NCBI RefSeq assembly: GCF_052857255.1
Contig: NC_135500.1
Coordinates: forward strand, 103,730,048-103,794,047
Direction of reading: 5' to 3'
Origin: Amblyomma americanum
Taxonomy: Eukaryota; Arthropoda; Arachnida; Ixodida; Ixodidae
DNA length: 64,000 nt
Made by a program: the position numbers and the translations under genes. Below the pieces are notes generated by a model, which saw only the letters and a list, made by a program, of their open reading frames with translations, was not told the origin of the DNA and made no database searches. Numbering within the stretch: position 1 is the first letter of the stretch; each line of letters starts with the position of its first letter. Below are positions 1-10,932 of the stretch, piece after piece.

Positions 1-519
1 TAATTCGTCCATCACAGATGCCATAGTGTCAGCGGGCTACGCTTTCAGGCGATGAACCGCTCGAAAAGAGTGTACATTCAATAATCAAGACCCTAACACT
101 ACGCGAAGCTCCATCGCTAACTAGTCAGGGTTAGAATATCCCTGACGACATAACTCTAATCACTAGATCATTGTGCAAGCCCTGTTCGTAGAAGTGTTAC
201 GGGTTGAATGCATGAAGCACTCACGCGCGACGCTGTACGCAAATGAGCGCCCCGACCCAATCTGCAAATATATACCAGCACAATTTATCGACAGCGAAGG
301 ATACGTGAGCGCCAGTAAAGCTCCCCCGGCAGGCGCCCGGCGCTTACTGATAGCTGTTACTCCGTTCTCGTCTCTGACGACGTCGGCAAGATATGTACAC
401 ACTCTGAACACACCACGGGTGCTCCAACATTTTCTTGTTTTTAGGTCCGCGTTTAAAAAATGTAGACATAAATTTTTCTTCCCCGTCGACAGCCGTTAGT
501 GGTTTGAAAACTCATCTGT
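1..519. other. No gene recognised (left flank)
   Basis: I see no family motif, splice-bounded exon or structured RNA here. Short open frames on both strands overlap one another and resemble nothing I know. It is probably intergenic DNA or an old, unrecognisable repeat. Confidence 0.5.
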
Positions 520-705
520 CGCGCATGTTCGCGTGGTGTCTGGTACTTGGGAAGGGGAGAGGAGTGAAGAGAAAATACTAAGACAATTGGTTGTGAGGAA
601 AGCCACAGTATTGTCTCTCTCTGCGTGGTCAGCTTAACAGCGTGGTGAGTAAAGGGATGAAGCAGGCAGCCACAATAAGCGAAAAGAAGCATCATAGTGG
701 AGCGC
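520..705 (-). repeat. Degenerate SINE body fragment
   Basis: Read on the - strand, this stretch resembles the SINE-body copy at 55.9-56.1 kb. Both share a pyrimidine-rich run, a CTTTCxTCACAACCA block and a track ending near TCTTCACTC. No tRNA-like head (A and B boxes) is visible, so it is 5' truncated or too diverged. The family assignment rests on this comparison alone. Confidence 0.4.
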
Positions 706-1142
706 TTAGAAATTTTATTGCCACCCGGTTTTCGTACAACTGGGAATCACATTCCTCAGCCGACGGTTGTCTTGCATTTCGCCTGCAATGAAACACGGGA
801 ACCGCGACCGCAATTTCAACTGACTCCTGCTTGCAGGTGAACGTAGCGTAATGAAGAAGGCCAAATTTTATCCCGCGTTGTGGGGCTTAGCAGGTAAAAT
901 AACGAGTGACGTTGCTGCAACGTTGTATTCATACTGCATGATCATTCCTGCAGAGGTACTCTAAAGTATTTTGCGATGGCATCTTTACCTCTCAAGAAGC
1001 TGCAAAAATAAATAAATTGGAAAACTTGAACTTTAATGAATAGGATTAATATGTGCTTCCGCTCTCTCAAGTCGCGTAGGAACACGCAGCGCTGCGTTCC
1101 CGCGGTGACGGCGGCTGACATCGAAAAATTATGTTCAAAGTC
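706..1142. other. No gene recognised
   Basis: This is AT-rich intergenic sequence between two SINE copies. I see no coding or RNA signature. Confidence 0.5.
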
Positions 1143-1424
1143 GTGTAATAATTGGTTTTGGGGGGAACGGAAATGGCGCAGTATCGGTCTCATATATCGG
1201 CGGACACCTGAGCCGCGCCGTAAGGAAAGGGATAAAGGAGGGAGTGAAAGAAGAAATGAAGAAAGAGGTGCCGTAGTGGAGGGCTCCGGAATAATTTCGA
1301 CCACCTGGGGAACTTTAACGTGCACTGACATCGCACAGCACACGCACGCCTTAGCGTTTTGCGGGTTCGAACCCGGGAACTCCGGATCAGTATTCGAGCG
1401 CCCTAACCACTGATCCAAACGCAT
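1143..1424 (-). mobile_element. tRNA-derived SINE, near full length
   Basis: On the - strand the element opens with a tRNA-like head: an A-box-like GGATCAGTGGTTAGGGCGC near 1405-1420, then a B box GGTTCGAACCC near 1366-1376. This is the RNA polymerase III promoter arrangement of tRNA-derived SINEs. The body contains GATGTCAGTGCACGTTAAAG, a pyrimidine-rich stretch and a tail of CCAATTATTAC. The copy at 49,285 has the same body and the same CCAATTATTATT-type tail, so this is a dispersed family. Such elements depend on a LINE for movement, but the partner LINE cannot be named from the tail. Confidence 0.75.
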
Positions 1425-4400
1425 CTTTCAAAAAAGAGGGAATTGCACCAACATGTGCCTAAGTGTTTAGAGAGGGTGTGTACGGAAAGCGCGTGCTTGA
1501 ACTCGAAATCCAGAATTTTGAAAAGCGTCCTACTTTGACTTGGATCTTTAACTTAAACTCCAAAACTTGTGTTGATTGTGTGCATTCATATTAGCAGAAC
1601 CAGTTATGCATACGCTGACTCGTCATAGTGTAGTAAATATGGCGAATCTCCCCGCCCAGAGATTTTACGTGGCAGAGCTCGTGAAAAACAATAGTTTTTT
1701 TTTGCCAGTACAGAAAGCATTCTTTTACTGCATTTTGAAACCGAAAAGTTGAATAAAGTATTTGTGTGCTCGGCTTATGATATATAAGCAGCTGGGGTTG
1801 ACATGTTTGAAAAACTGGAAATGAAAACAATATTTTCAATTCATAGCTCTGCCATCCTTCATACATCTACCGTGCTGCGTTAAAGCTTGTGCAGTTGCGC
1901 AAAGTTTCTCAGTCGCAGTAAATAAGCGGGAGCTTTTCTTCATTTCAGTCGACTCCCGAAGTTGCCGTTAGCTTTTCGGGCTCACAACAAATTAATTTTC
2001 TTGCCGGTGAAAATTAGATCAATCCGGCAATGTTTGCGCCACCGCACGAAAAAGACGCAAATAGCTTGCTGGTAATTACTGCATAAATTCATTTTTCTCT
2101 GATTAAGGGGTTTTCTTAGCACGTTTTGCATTGCCAGAAGAAGACTACAGCTATATCATTTCGCGCACTTTCGATTTAACTATTATTACAGGCGCTATAC
2201 TTGATCAAAATGCTGTGAAGCTGGGAGCTTAGAAACCTGATCCTAAGTCATATTGTCTTGGAACACCTTCGATGTATGGCACAATTCTGCATTGAATTAA
2301 CTAGGCCTATAGAAGCCACTGAAAGAAGCAAACGCAAGTAGGTTTTGACCCATTAATTAAGGTTAAAAGCAAACACGTAGTTGCATAGTGTATGCAGAGA
2401 TTTTAGCATTGCGCTAATTAAACGTCCGTAACATTCACCGAATCCGAAGTTGAATTCACGATGCTTAGTCTCTTTAAGGAACCATATCCAGTAATAACTG
2501 AGCAAAGTGTGTTTCGCGTTCAGCATTTAAAATTATAATTTAAAATAATGCAATGCACGACTTCATTGCTGATCTGGAATTTAGAAGCACTAAAAGCCTT
2601 TTTGTGCAATGCTCAAAATAATTTGCGATTGCAGTATTTTTTTAAGTTCAAAAAATTTCAAATTAGTAATTTTTGAAACTATGGAATTCGAGAATTCCAG
2701 AACGCCCAAATAAAACGAGAAATATCATTCCAGGAGTACAAATTTTCCCTGACGCAAGTTGCAAGTACCGACATATACCAGGAGATAAATTTAATGTTCA
2801 AATTCTTATTCCTTCTTGACCGATTTTAGTCCTGGTAAGAGTCTTTCTTGGCATGCTTACTTTTTAAGTGATGCTTCTGATTTTTTTTACTTCACAAAGC
2901 AGAAAATAGTTTGGCTCTGTACCCGACCGACACCTTTGTTTAAAATTAAGCGGAAAAATGCGGGCTTGACAAAATTATACTTTTCTTTTTAGGAAGATCC
3001 ACCTGGCGACTTTGCAAAATCACAACATCAACATTTTTCACTCTCTGTGATGCATGACTCTTTTCAAAGAAAACTAAAGCAATTCTTGCAAACCTAAGTT
3101 CTATTCCTTTTCGTCCACACTTTTTTCCATCCCGTATAAAAATTTTATTGAAAGCAACAAATTGCTATGGGGCTTCGCCGAAGTGTTAACCCTAGGGAAC
3201 ACAGACGACGTTTGCTGCAGCAAGTGTTTTATGTCTCGATACAAATCGTGGGTACACTTCTGCTGCCTAGGCGGTGAGGAAAAGGGCATAGCTTGGAAAC
3301 AAGAAGTTATTCCACGCTGTTAAATTCAAGGCGGGCTCTGCAGAAAAGGTCAAGGCGGCAAATGTTGACGACTTTGGTATTCGAATAATTGATTGCTGCA
3401 TGTCAAAACACAATGGCAAGAACCTGTTACTACAATGAGGCTTTCTGGGTGCACGCCACTAGAAAGAACATTGACGCGAAATTCTGAGCAAACAAGACTT
3501 GCTGCTGTATACCGATTCAAACACGACGCACTGTGTACATGACGCGGTGGAAGATTGGCCCTTCTAAACCACCAACAACACTAGTTATTTCACGGGCCAT
3601 TCCGCCAGTGGTTTCAGTTCATTTCTCCGTCCAGAAAATCAGCTCTGATTTATCTTGAGTGAATTCATCTAAAGAAGCATCAATATATCGACAATAATGG
3701 GTGCGAAACGACTGCCAGGCGCTATGTACGTTGTCGGGACAACCGATTCTTTCTTTCAATTATCAAAAAACTTTAAAAGTGATTTGAGGAGTTTATTATA
3801 GTAAAAAATGGAAACACTCTATCTATTAGCAAAGCCTTGTTGTTAACTCTGCAAGCTATGCCTCAAACCCTTCCTACGATTATTTATAAAAACTATAAAA
3901 CAGTTACGCCAGTGACAGTACATTCACGGTGCGCTAGGGGTGCTCCTATGTACAGGCCATTCGAAAACCTTTGAGCCGACAGCCGTATAATTCACCCAGC
4001 AGTAGAAGGCTGCTAAATAAGTAGCACAGTTTAGTACCTGTCCATTTCGTGGTTGCCTTTGTCTCAAAGCGCAGCAACGTCCTTCGACTCGTCAGCTATC
4101 ACCAGCCACCCCAACTTTTCACTTTTCACCTGTCAGTAGTTATTGTTGCGAGTTGAGGAATGCAGAACAACCACAGGGAGAACTCAAGGACATGTAATAC
4201 TGGCATAAACGTGCGAACTGGAAATTATAGGAAACGTATTGCAATAACTGAATATTTTTAACTGCAAAATATGGTGCTCATCTTGTAGGAAAAAGATCAG
4301 CCCTGGGCAGCAAAACATAGGCCATGAAGTTTATTCTGTTGTGGCCAATGATACAAAAACGAACAGATCCTGTTTAATCAAAAATTCAAGAACGTCAACT

Positions 4401-4487
4401 CTGCTTATCCAAGAAAGAGAAATAAAATTACAGAGGTACAAATATTACTGTAAGAAAAAAGCATTTTTTCTTGTTTGAGGTTATATT
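1425..4487. other. No gene recognised; AT-rich intergenic DNA
   Basis: About 3 kb of AT-rich DNA precedes element A. I found no long open frame, family motif, tRNA cloverleaf or tandem array. Short open frames, such as the one near 3,101-3,289, show no recognisable content. Confidence 0.5.
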
Positions 4488-4630
4488 GTAGCGAAGAGAA
4501 AGTCGAAGCGCGATTGCCGCGTGCCGACGACGACGCGGCTGCTGGCGGACCTGCCTGTTCCTGTGTTCTTGTGCTGCTGCTGTCACCACCTGTGCATGCT
4601 GCCGGCCTCTGTGTCAAGCAAGCCTTGACA
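4488..4630 (+). repeat. 5' LTR of element A
   Basis: A short LTR of about 143 bp that starts TGTAGCGAAG and ends CCTTGACA. It matches the two ends of the 3' LTR at 9664-10064, apart from the insertion there. It is short for a gypsy LTR but has proper TG...CA ends and an adjacent primer site. Confidence 0.88.
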
Positions 4631-4632
4631 TT

Positions 4633-4650
4633 TGGTGGAGGTGCTGGGTA
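4633..4650 (+). promoter_or_regulatory. Candidate primer-binding site, element A
   Basis: TGGTGGAGGTGCTGGG begins two bases after the 5' LTR. The TGG start (complement of a tRNA CCA end) and the position fit a minus-strand primer site. Element F has the closely related TGGTGGAGGTGCGGGG in the same position. I could not name the tRNA with confidence. Confidence 0.7.
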
Positions 4651-4659
4651 ACGCATCTT

Positions 4660-6100
4660 ATGCAACGCACCCCGCCTCGCAATTCGAGCCCGGTACTAAG
4701 TGCTGGCCATCGGTATTTCCTGGAGCCCTCGGGAGAAACAGAGACTCGCGCTAGCCGACGTCAGCAAGGCCAAGCGCCGGAATTCGAACTCTTGCCGCAG
4801 GAATCGAGGACATCTAGGACCAACGCCAACATGTCGTCCCAGTCACAACAAATCGGCCACGCGATTGCCCCCAGGATCATCTACGTGCCTGTCACCCCAA
4901 GATCTGTCGCCCCGTTCCGTGGCGATGTACTTGATGATGTTGATGACTGGGTCCAGCACTATGAACGGGTTGCTCAACATAATGGGTGGACACCCGACCA
5001 GTGTCTTGAGAACCTGTACTGCTTCTTAGATGCCACATTGAAATACTGGTTCGAGAGCCACAAGGCTTCGCTAACATCATGGGAGACGTGCAAGAGCGAG
5101 CTGGTACGCACATTCGCAAACCAGCACCGGCGACAGCATGCTGAAGATCTGCTCCACGCTCGTATCCAGGCTCCCACCGAGAGCGTGAGAAATTTTGTCG
5201 AAGACGTACTGCGTCTGAGTGCCGCGCTGACCCTCGGGCCACTGAAGAGAAGGTGCGGGCCTTAATGAGGGGTGTCCGAAATAGGCCTCATCCGCAATCC
5301 TCCTACCACAGTGGCCAAATTTGTCGCTGAAGCTACTAATATCGAGCATGCATTGGCGACAAGAACAAGTCACTATCCGCGACTGAGCGCTCTTCCTGTC
5401 GTGTAAAGCCTTGCTTCGTCTGGCCTGAGCGGTTGTTGGCCTCGCCGATGTTCGCGAAATTATCCGCGACGTCGTCCGAGAGGAGCTGAAAAGGCTGCTC
5501 CCAGTTTCTGAACAGCCTGCATCTGTCTCTATCGCGACGGCTGTTCGGGGATGAACTGCGACACGCGCTGGCGTCCGAAGACGTACCCATTGTAGCTTCA
5601 GCCGACCAACCATCTATGAGCTACGCCGCCGCCGTCCGTCGTCCACCTCCCGCACATCGTCAGTGCCACACCACTGCCGATTCCGTCTCTCGAAGCCACG
5701 AGTTCTTGCCCCCTCTGATGCACGCCTGGAACCACTGGGCCGCAGGAAAACTGACATCTGGAGCACTGCGGACCGGAGGCCGCTGTGTTTCCACTGCGGT
5801 GAGCCTGACCACATGTACCGCAACTGTCCGTACCGCGAACTCGGCTTTCGTGGTTTCAACAGGGCTGATTCCTCCCCTCCCCCCCCCCCCCCCCACGGTG
5901 AAAAGCCCCACGAGATCCAGGACCTACCTTTCGACGCTCTCCATCGCCAGTGTCAGCTCCATCTCGCACCTTCCGGTCGCCGTCCCCTCGCCTATCATTA
6001 CCCCCTTCTCGCGGATCTCGCCTTGAGAGCCTTTCGCCACTTCGGGAAAACTAATTACGGCGACGCCTGGAGGTGGTGTTGCCGGTGTTGCACGCACTAA
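4660..6100 (+). pseudogene. gag: gag of element A (capsid and CCHC nucleocapsid)
   Basis: The first open stretch (4660-5265, about 200 codons) contains a retrotransposon gag capsid-like region: a DVDDWVQHYERVA segment followed by an ENLYCFLDATLKYWFE-type helix and a DLLHARIQ segment. It then breaks by stop and frameshift. The downstream part is spread over frames and includes one CCHC zinc knuckle near 5785-5830, CFHCGEPDHMYRNC, which marks the nucleocapsid. A poly-C run at about 5878-5894 lies just after it. The gag role is to form the particle and package the RNA. This copy cannot make full-length Gag. Confidence 0.85.
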
Positions 6101-6119
6101 AGAACCTCCGCCTACTTTG

Positions 6120-6520
6120 GAATGTCCCCACTCGACTGATGTCACCCTTGGAAGCGAATACTGTTCTATGGCTTCTAGGAATACACATTTTAATCGACGG
6201 TCGTGACATAACGGCGCTTGTCCACAACTGTGCCGATTACTCGTTCTTCAGCGGCAAATTCTCTCGGCGTCTTCGCTAGGTTACCACCCAGTGGGGCGGC
6301 CCGCCCATAGGTACCGCGGGAGGTAACCTCGTAAACCCTGTTGGCAAGTGCACTGCCCGCGTTGAGGTTCACGGTGAGACGTGCCCATCCACATTTGTGA
6401 TCTTGGATTATTGCTCCAAAGATGTTATTCTTGGTCTGGACTTTCTCGGTGAGTATGGCGCTGTAATCGACGTAGAGAGGAACAAGTTGACCCTCCGCGC
6501 ACGTTCTTTATCGCCGATAC
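6120..6520 (+). pseudogene. Aspartic protease remnant of element A
   Basis: The protease region is recognised by a segment around 6195-6260 equivalent to the LVDTGADYS active site, and by a DVILGLDFLGEYGAVID segment at about 6420-6470 that is characteristic of gypsy protease C-termini. The active-site triad reads HNC instead of DTG, so the catalytic aspartate is gone. There are also in-frame stops between the two halves. The retroviral-type protease would have cut the polyprotein; this copy cannot. Confidence 0.8.
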
Positions 6521-6879
6521 CTCCTCGGGCCCCCCCGCGCTGCGTTGAAAGTTGATGCCGACCATGTTCACTTGCCGCTGTTATCGACAGTTTTTATTCC
6601 GGTCCGAGCCGATACAACCACATGTGGTGAAGGCGTTCTCGAATGAAGTGTCCAGATGCTACTTACGTGGGGCATTATTGTAGCGCGGAGGATCGCCAAT
6701 GTTAAACGTGGGCCTGCCAACATTTTAGTTAACAACTTCAGGAACGAGCCGCAGCACCTGACGAAAGGGGCAGTTATAACCCAACTGGATGAACTTAGCG
6801 ACGTTCGCAAGCTGTTGCGCTGCCTGAGGAGGAGGCCCCGCCCGGGTCATGTGACCCACAACGTTGCCCCTGGACATCG

Positions 6880-8215
6880 ATCCTAAGGTTGAGCCTTCCC
6901 ACACAAGCGAACTGCTCTCGCTTTTGCATCGGTACCACAACTGTTTCGCGACGCCCCCGATTCGCCGACCGCGTACCGCGTTTCCTTGAAGGAGAGGGAA
7001 ACCATACAAGAGCAAGTGCGCGAAATAATTAACGACGAGGTCATCCAGCGATCCAACAGTCCGTGGGCCGCCCCTGTAGTACTGGTCAAGAAAGAATAAA
7101 GACGCGACCCTTCGATTTTGCGTCCACTACAGGCAACTCAATAAGGTGACCAATAATGACGTGTATCCACTACCTCGCATCGACGACACTCTCGACCGTC
7201 TCCGTCATGCCCGCTATTTTTCGTCCATCGACTAGAGGAGTGGATACTGGCAGATTGAAGTTGATGAGCGCGACCGCAAGAAGACCGCATTTATAACACC
7301 GGATGGACTCTACGAGTTCAAGATCATGCCGTTTGGCCTGTGTACAGCGCCCGCAACATTTCAACGAGTCATGGATACTGTGCTCGTCGGACTGAAGTGG
7401 CAGACGTGTCTCGTGTATCTGGATGACGTTTTCATCTTCTCCAGCACTTTCGCTTACCATCTTGTGCGCCTTGAAGCGGTTCTTCAAGCTCTTCTGACCG
7501 CCGGACTCACGCTCAAGCCTTCGAAGTGCCGCTTCGCATACAGTGAGCTGAAGTTCCTAGGCCATGTCGTCAGCCAAATGGGTGTGAAGCCAGATCCGGA
7601 GAAAACGGCTGCCGTAAAGTCCTTCCTTCCACCATCCGACAAGAAGACTGTCCACAGCTTTCTCGGCCTCTGTGCGTACTTCAGACATTTCGTTCGCAAC
7701 TTCGCCCAGATCGCTGCGCCACATTGCCGCCTTGCGAAGGATAGCGTCGCCTTTGAGTGAACCGAGGAGCATCAATCAGTATTCCGCCAATTAAAGCACG
7801 CCCTTGCAGCGCCTCCTGTACTAGGCCATTTCGATCAAGACGCCGACACTGAACTCCACACGGACGCCACCAACCAAGGACTAGGGGCAGTGCTTGTGCA
7901 ATTTCAGGACGGCGCCGAGCGGGTTATTGCCTACGCCAGCCGAGCTCTTTCGAAGGCGGAGGGCAATTACTCGACAACTGAAAAAGAGAGTTGCGCTGTC
8001 ATCTGGGCGATAACCAAATTCCGACCCTATCTCTACGGTCGCCCTTTTCGCGTCGTTACCGACCACCATTCGCAGTGCTGGCTCGCCAATTTCAAGGATC
8101 CCGCAGGCCGCTTTTCTCGGTAGAGCCTGTGGCTACAGGAATACGACGTCACCATCATCTACCAATCCGGCCCCAACCATAATGAGGCTGACTGTTTGTC
8201 TCGAGTCCCGTGAAT
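6880..8215 (+). pseudogene. pol: Reverse transcriptase and RNase H of element A
   Basis: RT fingers and palm are spread over frames from about 6880. The best-preserved part (7326-7760) starts MPFGLCTAPATFQ and carries the catalytic YLDD box with both aspartates (CLVYLDDVFIFSS). The connection segment FLGHVVS and a VHSFLGLCAYFRHF motif follow. RNase H continues at 7840-8215 with [14 protein letters not shown] and an EKESCAVIW segment. A TGA near 7758 and a TAG near 8122 both replace codons inside an otherwise continuous domain, probably tryptophans. RT and RNase H copy the RNA genome into DNA; this copy is inactivated by point mutations. Confidence 0.92.
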
Positions 8216-8439
8216 CCGTAGCCAGGGGGCGATAATGACGACGACGGCTTCCTTGGGGCATTGGACACAGTAGATATGGCTACTAGGCAACGCAATGATC
8301 CTCAGATTCGTCAGCTGATGGCACACCTGGAAGACCACAAAGACGTGGTGCCCCGCGTTTTCCTGCGTATTCTGCAGACGTTCCAGATTCTGCACAGCAT
8401 ATAGTACAAGCAGAACTTCGACAGCAGCCCGAAGTCATG

Positions 8440-9535
8440 GCTCCTTGTTGTGCCAGAAGAATTGCGCGCCGAGGTGGGCGAAGCTTGTCACGATGATCCT
8501 ACAGCTAGTCACCTTGCCTACAGCCGAACACTTGCACGTATTCGAGAAAAGAATTATTGGCCGCAACTTTCTAAGTACGTCCGTCACTACGTAAAAACCT
8601 GTCGAGAGTGCCACAGGCGGAAAACACCTACAAGACCAGCTGGATAAGTCCAGCCGCTCGACCCACCACATGCTCCGTTCCACACAATCGGAATGAATTT
8701 TCTGGGCCCATTTTCAACGTCAATGTCGGGTAACAGTTATATTATCATAGCAACCGACTACCTAATCAGATACGCCGAGTCCCAAGCACTTCCGTCAGCG
8801 ACGGCTGCTGAGGCAGCTCAGTTTCATATTAAGTGTATTGTGCTCCGTCAGGGTGCCCCTGCCGTTTTGATCATCGATCGGGGTGCCGCGTTTCTGGCAC
8901 AGCTCACACAGGAGATCCTCCGTGTCAGCAGCACCAGCCACCGCCGAACTACGGCGTACCACCTGCAAACCAATGGGCTGACGGAGAGGCTGAACAAAAC
9001 GATGGCTGACATGATCGCCATATATGTGGACGTCGCCCATCGGAGTTGGGACGAGGTACTGACCTACTTATGTTTCGCGTATAATACCGCTGTCCAGGAG
9101 ACGATAGGTATGTCCCCTTTCCAACTGGCGCATGGCTGACAGGTCACCACGATGCTTGACGCTATGTTGCCACACGAGCCGTCTGTCGACGTAGTCGATG
9201 ATGCCCGTCTAGTCTGCGAGTGTGCGGAGGAAGCTTGGAAACTCGCTCGACTCCGCCTCCAGCACAAACGGCATACATACGTTCGTCGGTACAATCTCCG
9301 TCGACGTGACGTCCATTGTTACCCTGGAGACAAGGTCTGGGTGTGTGGATGCCGGTACGCCGTCGAGGTGTCTCCGAGAAACTCATGAAGCGCTACTTTG
9401 GCCCGTATACGGTTCTTCGCCTCATCGGTGAACTGAACTACGAGGTGCTGCCCGAAGGAATGCGACCGCCATCTCGTCGTTCCCCCGCCCTGAAATAGTG
9501 CACGTTGTCCGGCTTAAGCCGTATTACGCGCAATA
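8440..9535 (+). pseudogene. Integrase of element A
   Basis: The HHCC zinc domain is visible at about 8480-8630 (CHDDPTASH followed by CRECHRR). The catalytic core follows, at about 8690-9140. The first DDE aspartate is replaced by Asn (MNFLGPF where D-LLGPF is usual); the second is present (IIDRGAAF), as is the Glu (NGLTERLNK). The C-terminal part includes a basic region and a YFGPYTVL segment at about 9390-9420. Stops at 8645 and 9139 split it. Integrase would insert the cDNA; loss of an active-site Asp and the stops make this copy defective. Confidence 0.9.
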
Positions 9536-9651
9536 ATCGCCTGCATTTCCCACTGACTTCTACATCGGCCAGCAAGATTTCTGGGCCCCTGTGTGGTTTT
9601 CCGCCAAGTGTTTTTTGCTCTCGGGTTAGCATCGGGACGATGCTTCTTTAT

Positions 9652-9660
9652 ATGGGGAGG
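9652..9660 (+). promoter_or_regulatory. Polypurine tract, element A
   Basis: ATGGGGAGG lies three bases upstream of the 3' LTR, the position and composition expected for the plus-strand primer of a gypsy element. Confidence 0.65.
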
Positions 9661-9738
9661 TAGTGTAGCGAAGAGAAAGAAGTGCGATTCCCGCGTGCCG
9701 TCGACGACGCTGCTGCAGGCGGACCTGCGTGTTCCTGT

Positions 9739-9986
9739 CCCGTCCATTGTCCCGTCTTCGATCTCCAAGTTAACAGGACCCCTGTCCTTCCGTCTTCTAA
9801 TCTATCAGACTACATCCTATTACCACTCCTTTTCCCGTCAAAACTTTCCTGGATCCAGCAATTACCCACCTGTGTCTTGGCCCCTCCCCCGCAGTGGGTA
9901 TGTGCCAGCAACGTCTGAGGCCTTCCTTCCTTCCTTCCTTCCTTCCTTCCTTCCTTCCTTCCTTCCTTCCTTCCTTCATTCCTTCC
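9739..9986 (+). mobile_element. LINE 3'-tail insertion with (CTTC)n end
   Basis: About 248 bp is inserted into the 3' LTR of element A with a 7-bp target duplication, TTCCTGT (9732-9738 and 9987-9993). The sequence matches, in reverse complement, the stretch at 62.61-62.82 kb: GTCCCGTCTTCGATCTCC near its start and CAGCAACGTCTGAGGCC before the tetranucleotide run. The 62.6-kb copy continues upstream into a LINE C-terminal zinc motif, so this is a strongly 5'-truncated LINE copy with a (CTTC)n 3' tail. Confidence 0.75.
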
Positions 9987-9990
9987 TTCC
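9921..9990 (+). repeat. (CTTC)n microsatellite
   Basis: A run of about 17 CTTC/TTCC units with one interruption (CATT). It is the 3' tail of the LINE insertion above, extended relative to the copy at 62.6 kb, which has about five units. Confidence 0.9.
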
Positions 9991-10064
9991 TGTGTTCTTG
10001 TGCTCCTGCTATCACCACCTGTGCTCACTGCCGGCCTCTGTGTCGTAACAAGCAAGCCGTGACA

Positions 10065-10891
10065 ATATATTGTTAGTTCATCACTTCCACACTGGTAAAA
10101 CGTGCAAAACGGTGGCGCCACACCTGTGGGGTGTGAGATATGGAATGCATGAACGGCGATGGAGTTTGCCTTGTAACAGCGGGAAAATTCTTTCGAGATC
10201 GCTCGCGACTGAGTATGTGAGAAGATATTAACTTAATATTCAACGGAATCTGCACGCATGGTCGGGGTACAACGTAATAGCATGCGTAGGTTTCATACGT
10301 GATCTTTAAGGGCACCGAAAGCGACAGCTATACCAGGTTTGTCAGGAAATCTCTCCCCTAAAAATAGGTTTTTATAGAAAAACATATAGGATGATAATGA
10401 TGGCAGTATCGTTTCGCTGCGCGGCCTTGCGGATTGCCGCCGCGTCAGTGAGAATGTGCGCCGCTTTCATTGCGCCTGCAATCCGCTCTCAAAGCGAGAG
10501 CGTGGCCGTTGATGTTTGCGAAGGGGCAAAAAGCAAGGCTGACGTCGTTCTCGCTTCTGCCGTGTGGCCGCGTCGACCTCAGAGTCCCGTTGCAGGGCAA
10601 AGGGAAGTTATCTAGCGAAGAAAAAGTGGACATGGATATCACATATGCAACCATAGAGAAAAACTATCCTCTGACGGTGCAATTCCACGCTTTCTAACAT
10701 GTGTGGCACCACCTTGCAACGGAGACATATTTTGCGCGAGTTTTTCCCAGTTTCTTCTAGATGTCCTGTGACGCCACGAAGAAGACCTACCGCGCATGTT
10801 CTGGACAAAGGCTTAGAAACTGGAGTGCGTTTATTCTTAAGAGCGAAGCCAGAAGCCAGTATACGACCAAGCGCAGTTCACTAGCCCATGC
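10065..10891. other. No gene recognised
   Basis: This lies between element A and the LTR of element B. It has a GC-rich part at about 10,410-10,600 and short open frames on both strands. None has a recognisable domain. Confidence 0.45.
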
Positions 10892-10932
10892 TGTTGAAAT
10901 TCATGTAGCAGCATCCCACCGCTGCCACCAGT
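10892..10932 (-). repeat. Leader/primer-site stub beyond the 10.9-kb LTR
   Basis: A 20-bp primer-site sequence (10913-10932, ACTGGTGGCAGCGGTGGGAT on the - strand) follows the LTR, then part of the 41-bp unit seen at 19.7 kb. This is what follows a 5' LTR, not a 3' LTR. The 10.9-kb LTR was therefore followed by internal DNA, now mostly gone. Confidence 0.75.

Larger units (their letters stand above)
4488..10064 (+). mobile_element. Ty3/gypsy LTR retrotransposon A, degenerate full-length copy
   Basis: This is a complete but inactive gypsy-type element: LTR, primer site, gag, protease, RT, RNase H, integrase, polypurine tract, LTR. Both LTRs start TGTAGCGAAG and end TGACA. The 4-bp flanks are ATAT on each side (4484-4487 and 10065-10068), a convincing target duplication. 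The internal order (integrase after RNase H) is the standard Ty3/gypsy order. Coding is broken by several stops and frameshifts, and protease and integrase have each lost a catalytic residue. The 3' LTR carries a LINE-tail insertion that the 5' LTR lacks. Confidence 0.92.
9664..10064 (+). repeat. 3' LTR of element A, interrupted
   Basis: It starts TGTAGCGAAG and ends AAGCCGTGACA, matching the 143-bp 5' LTR at both ends. The extra ~255 bp in the middle is an insertion (9739-9986) flanked by TTCCTGT direct repeats. The insertion therefore came after element A. Confidence 0.88.

Noticed and set aside
4405..4665. - strand open frame over the 5' LTR of element A
   Set aside because: Antisense reading of the LTR; no domain.
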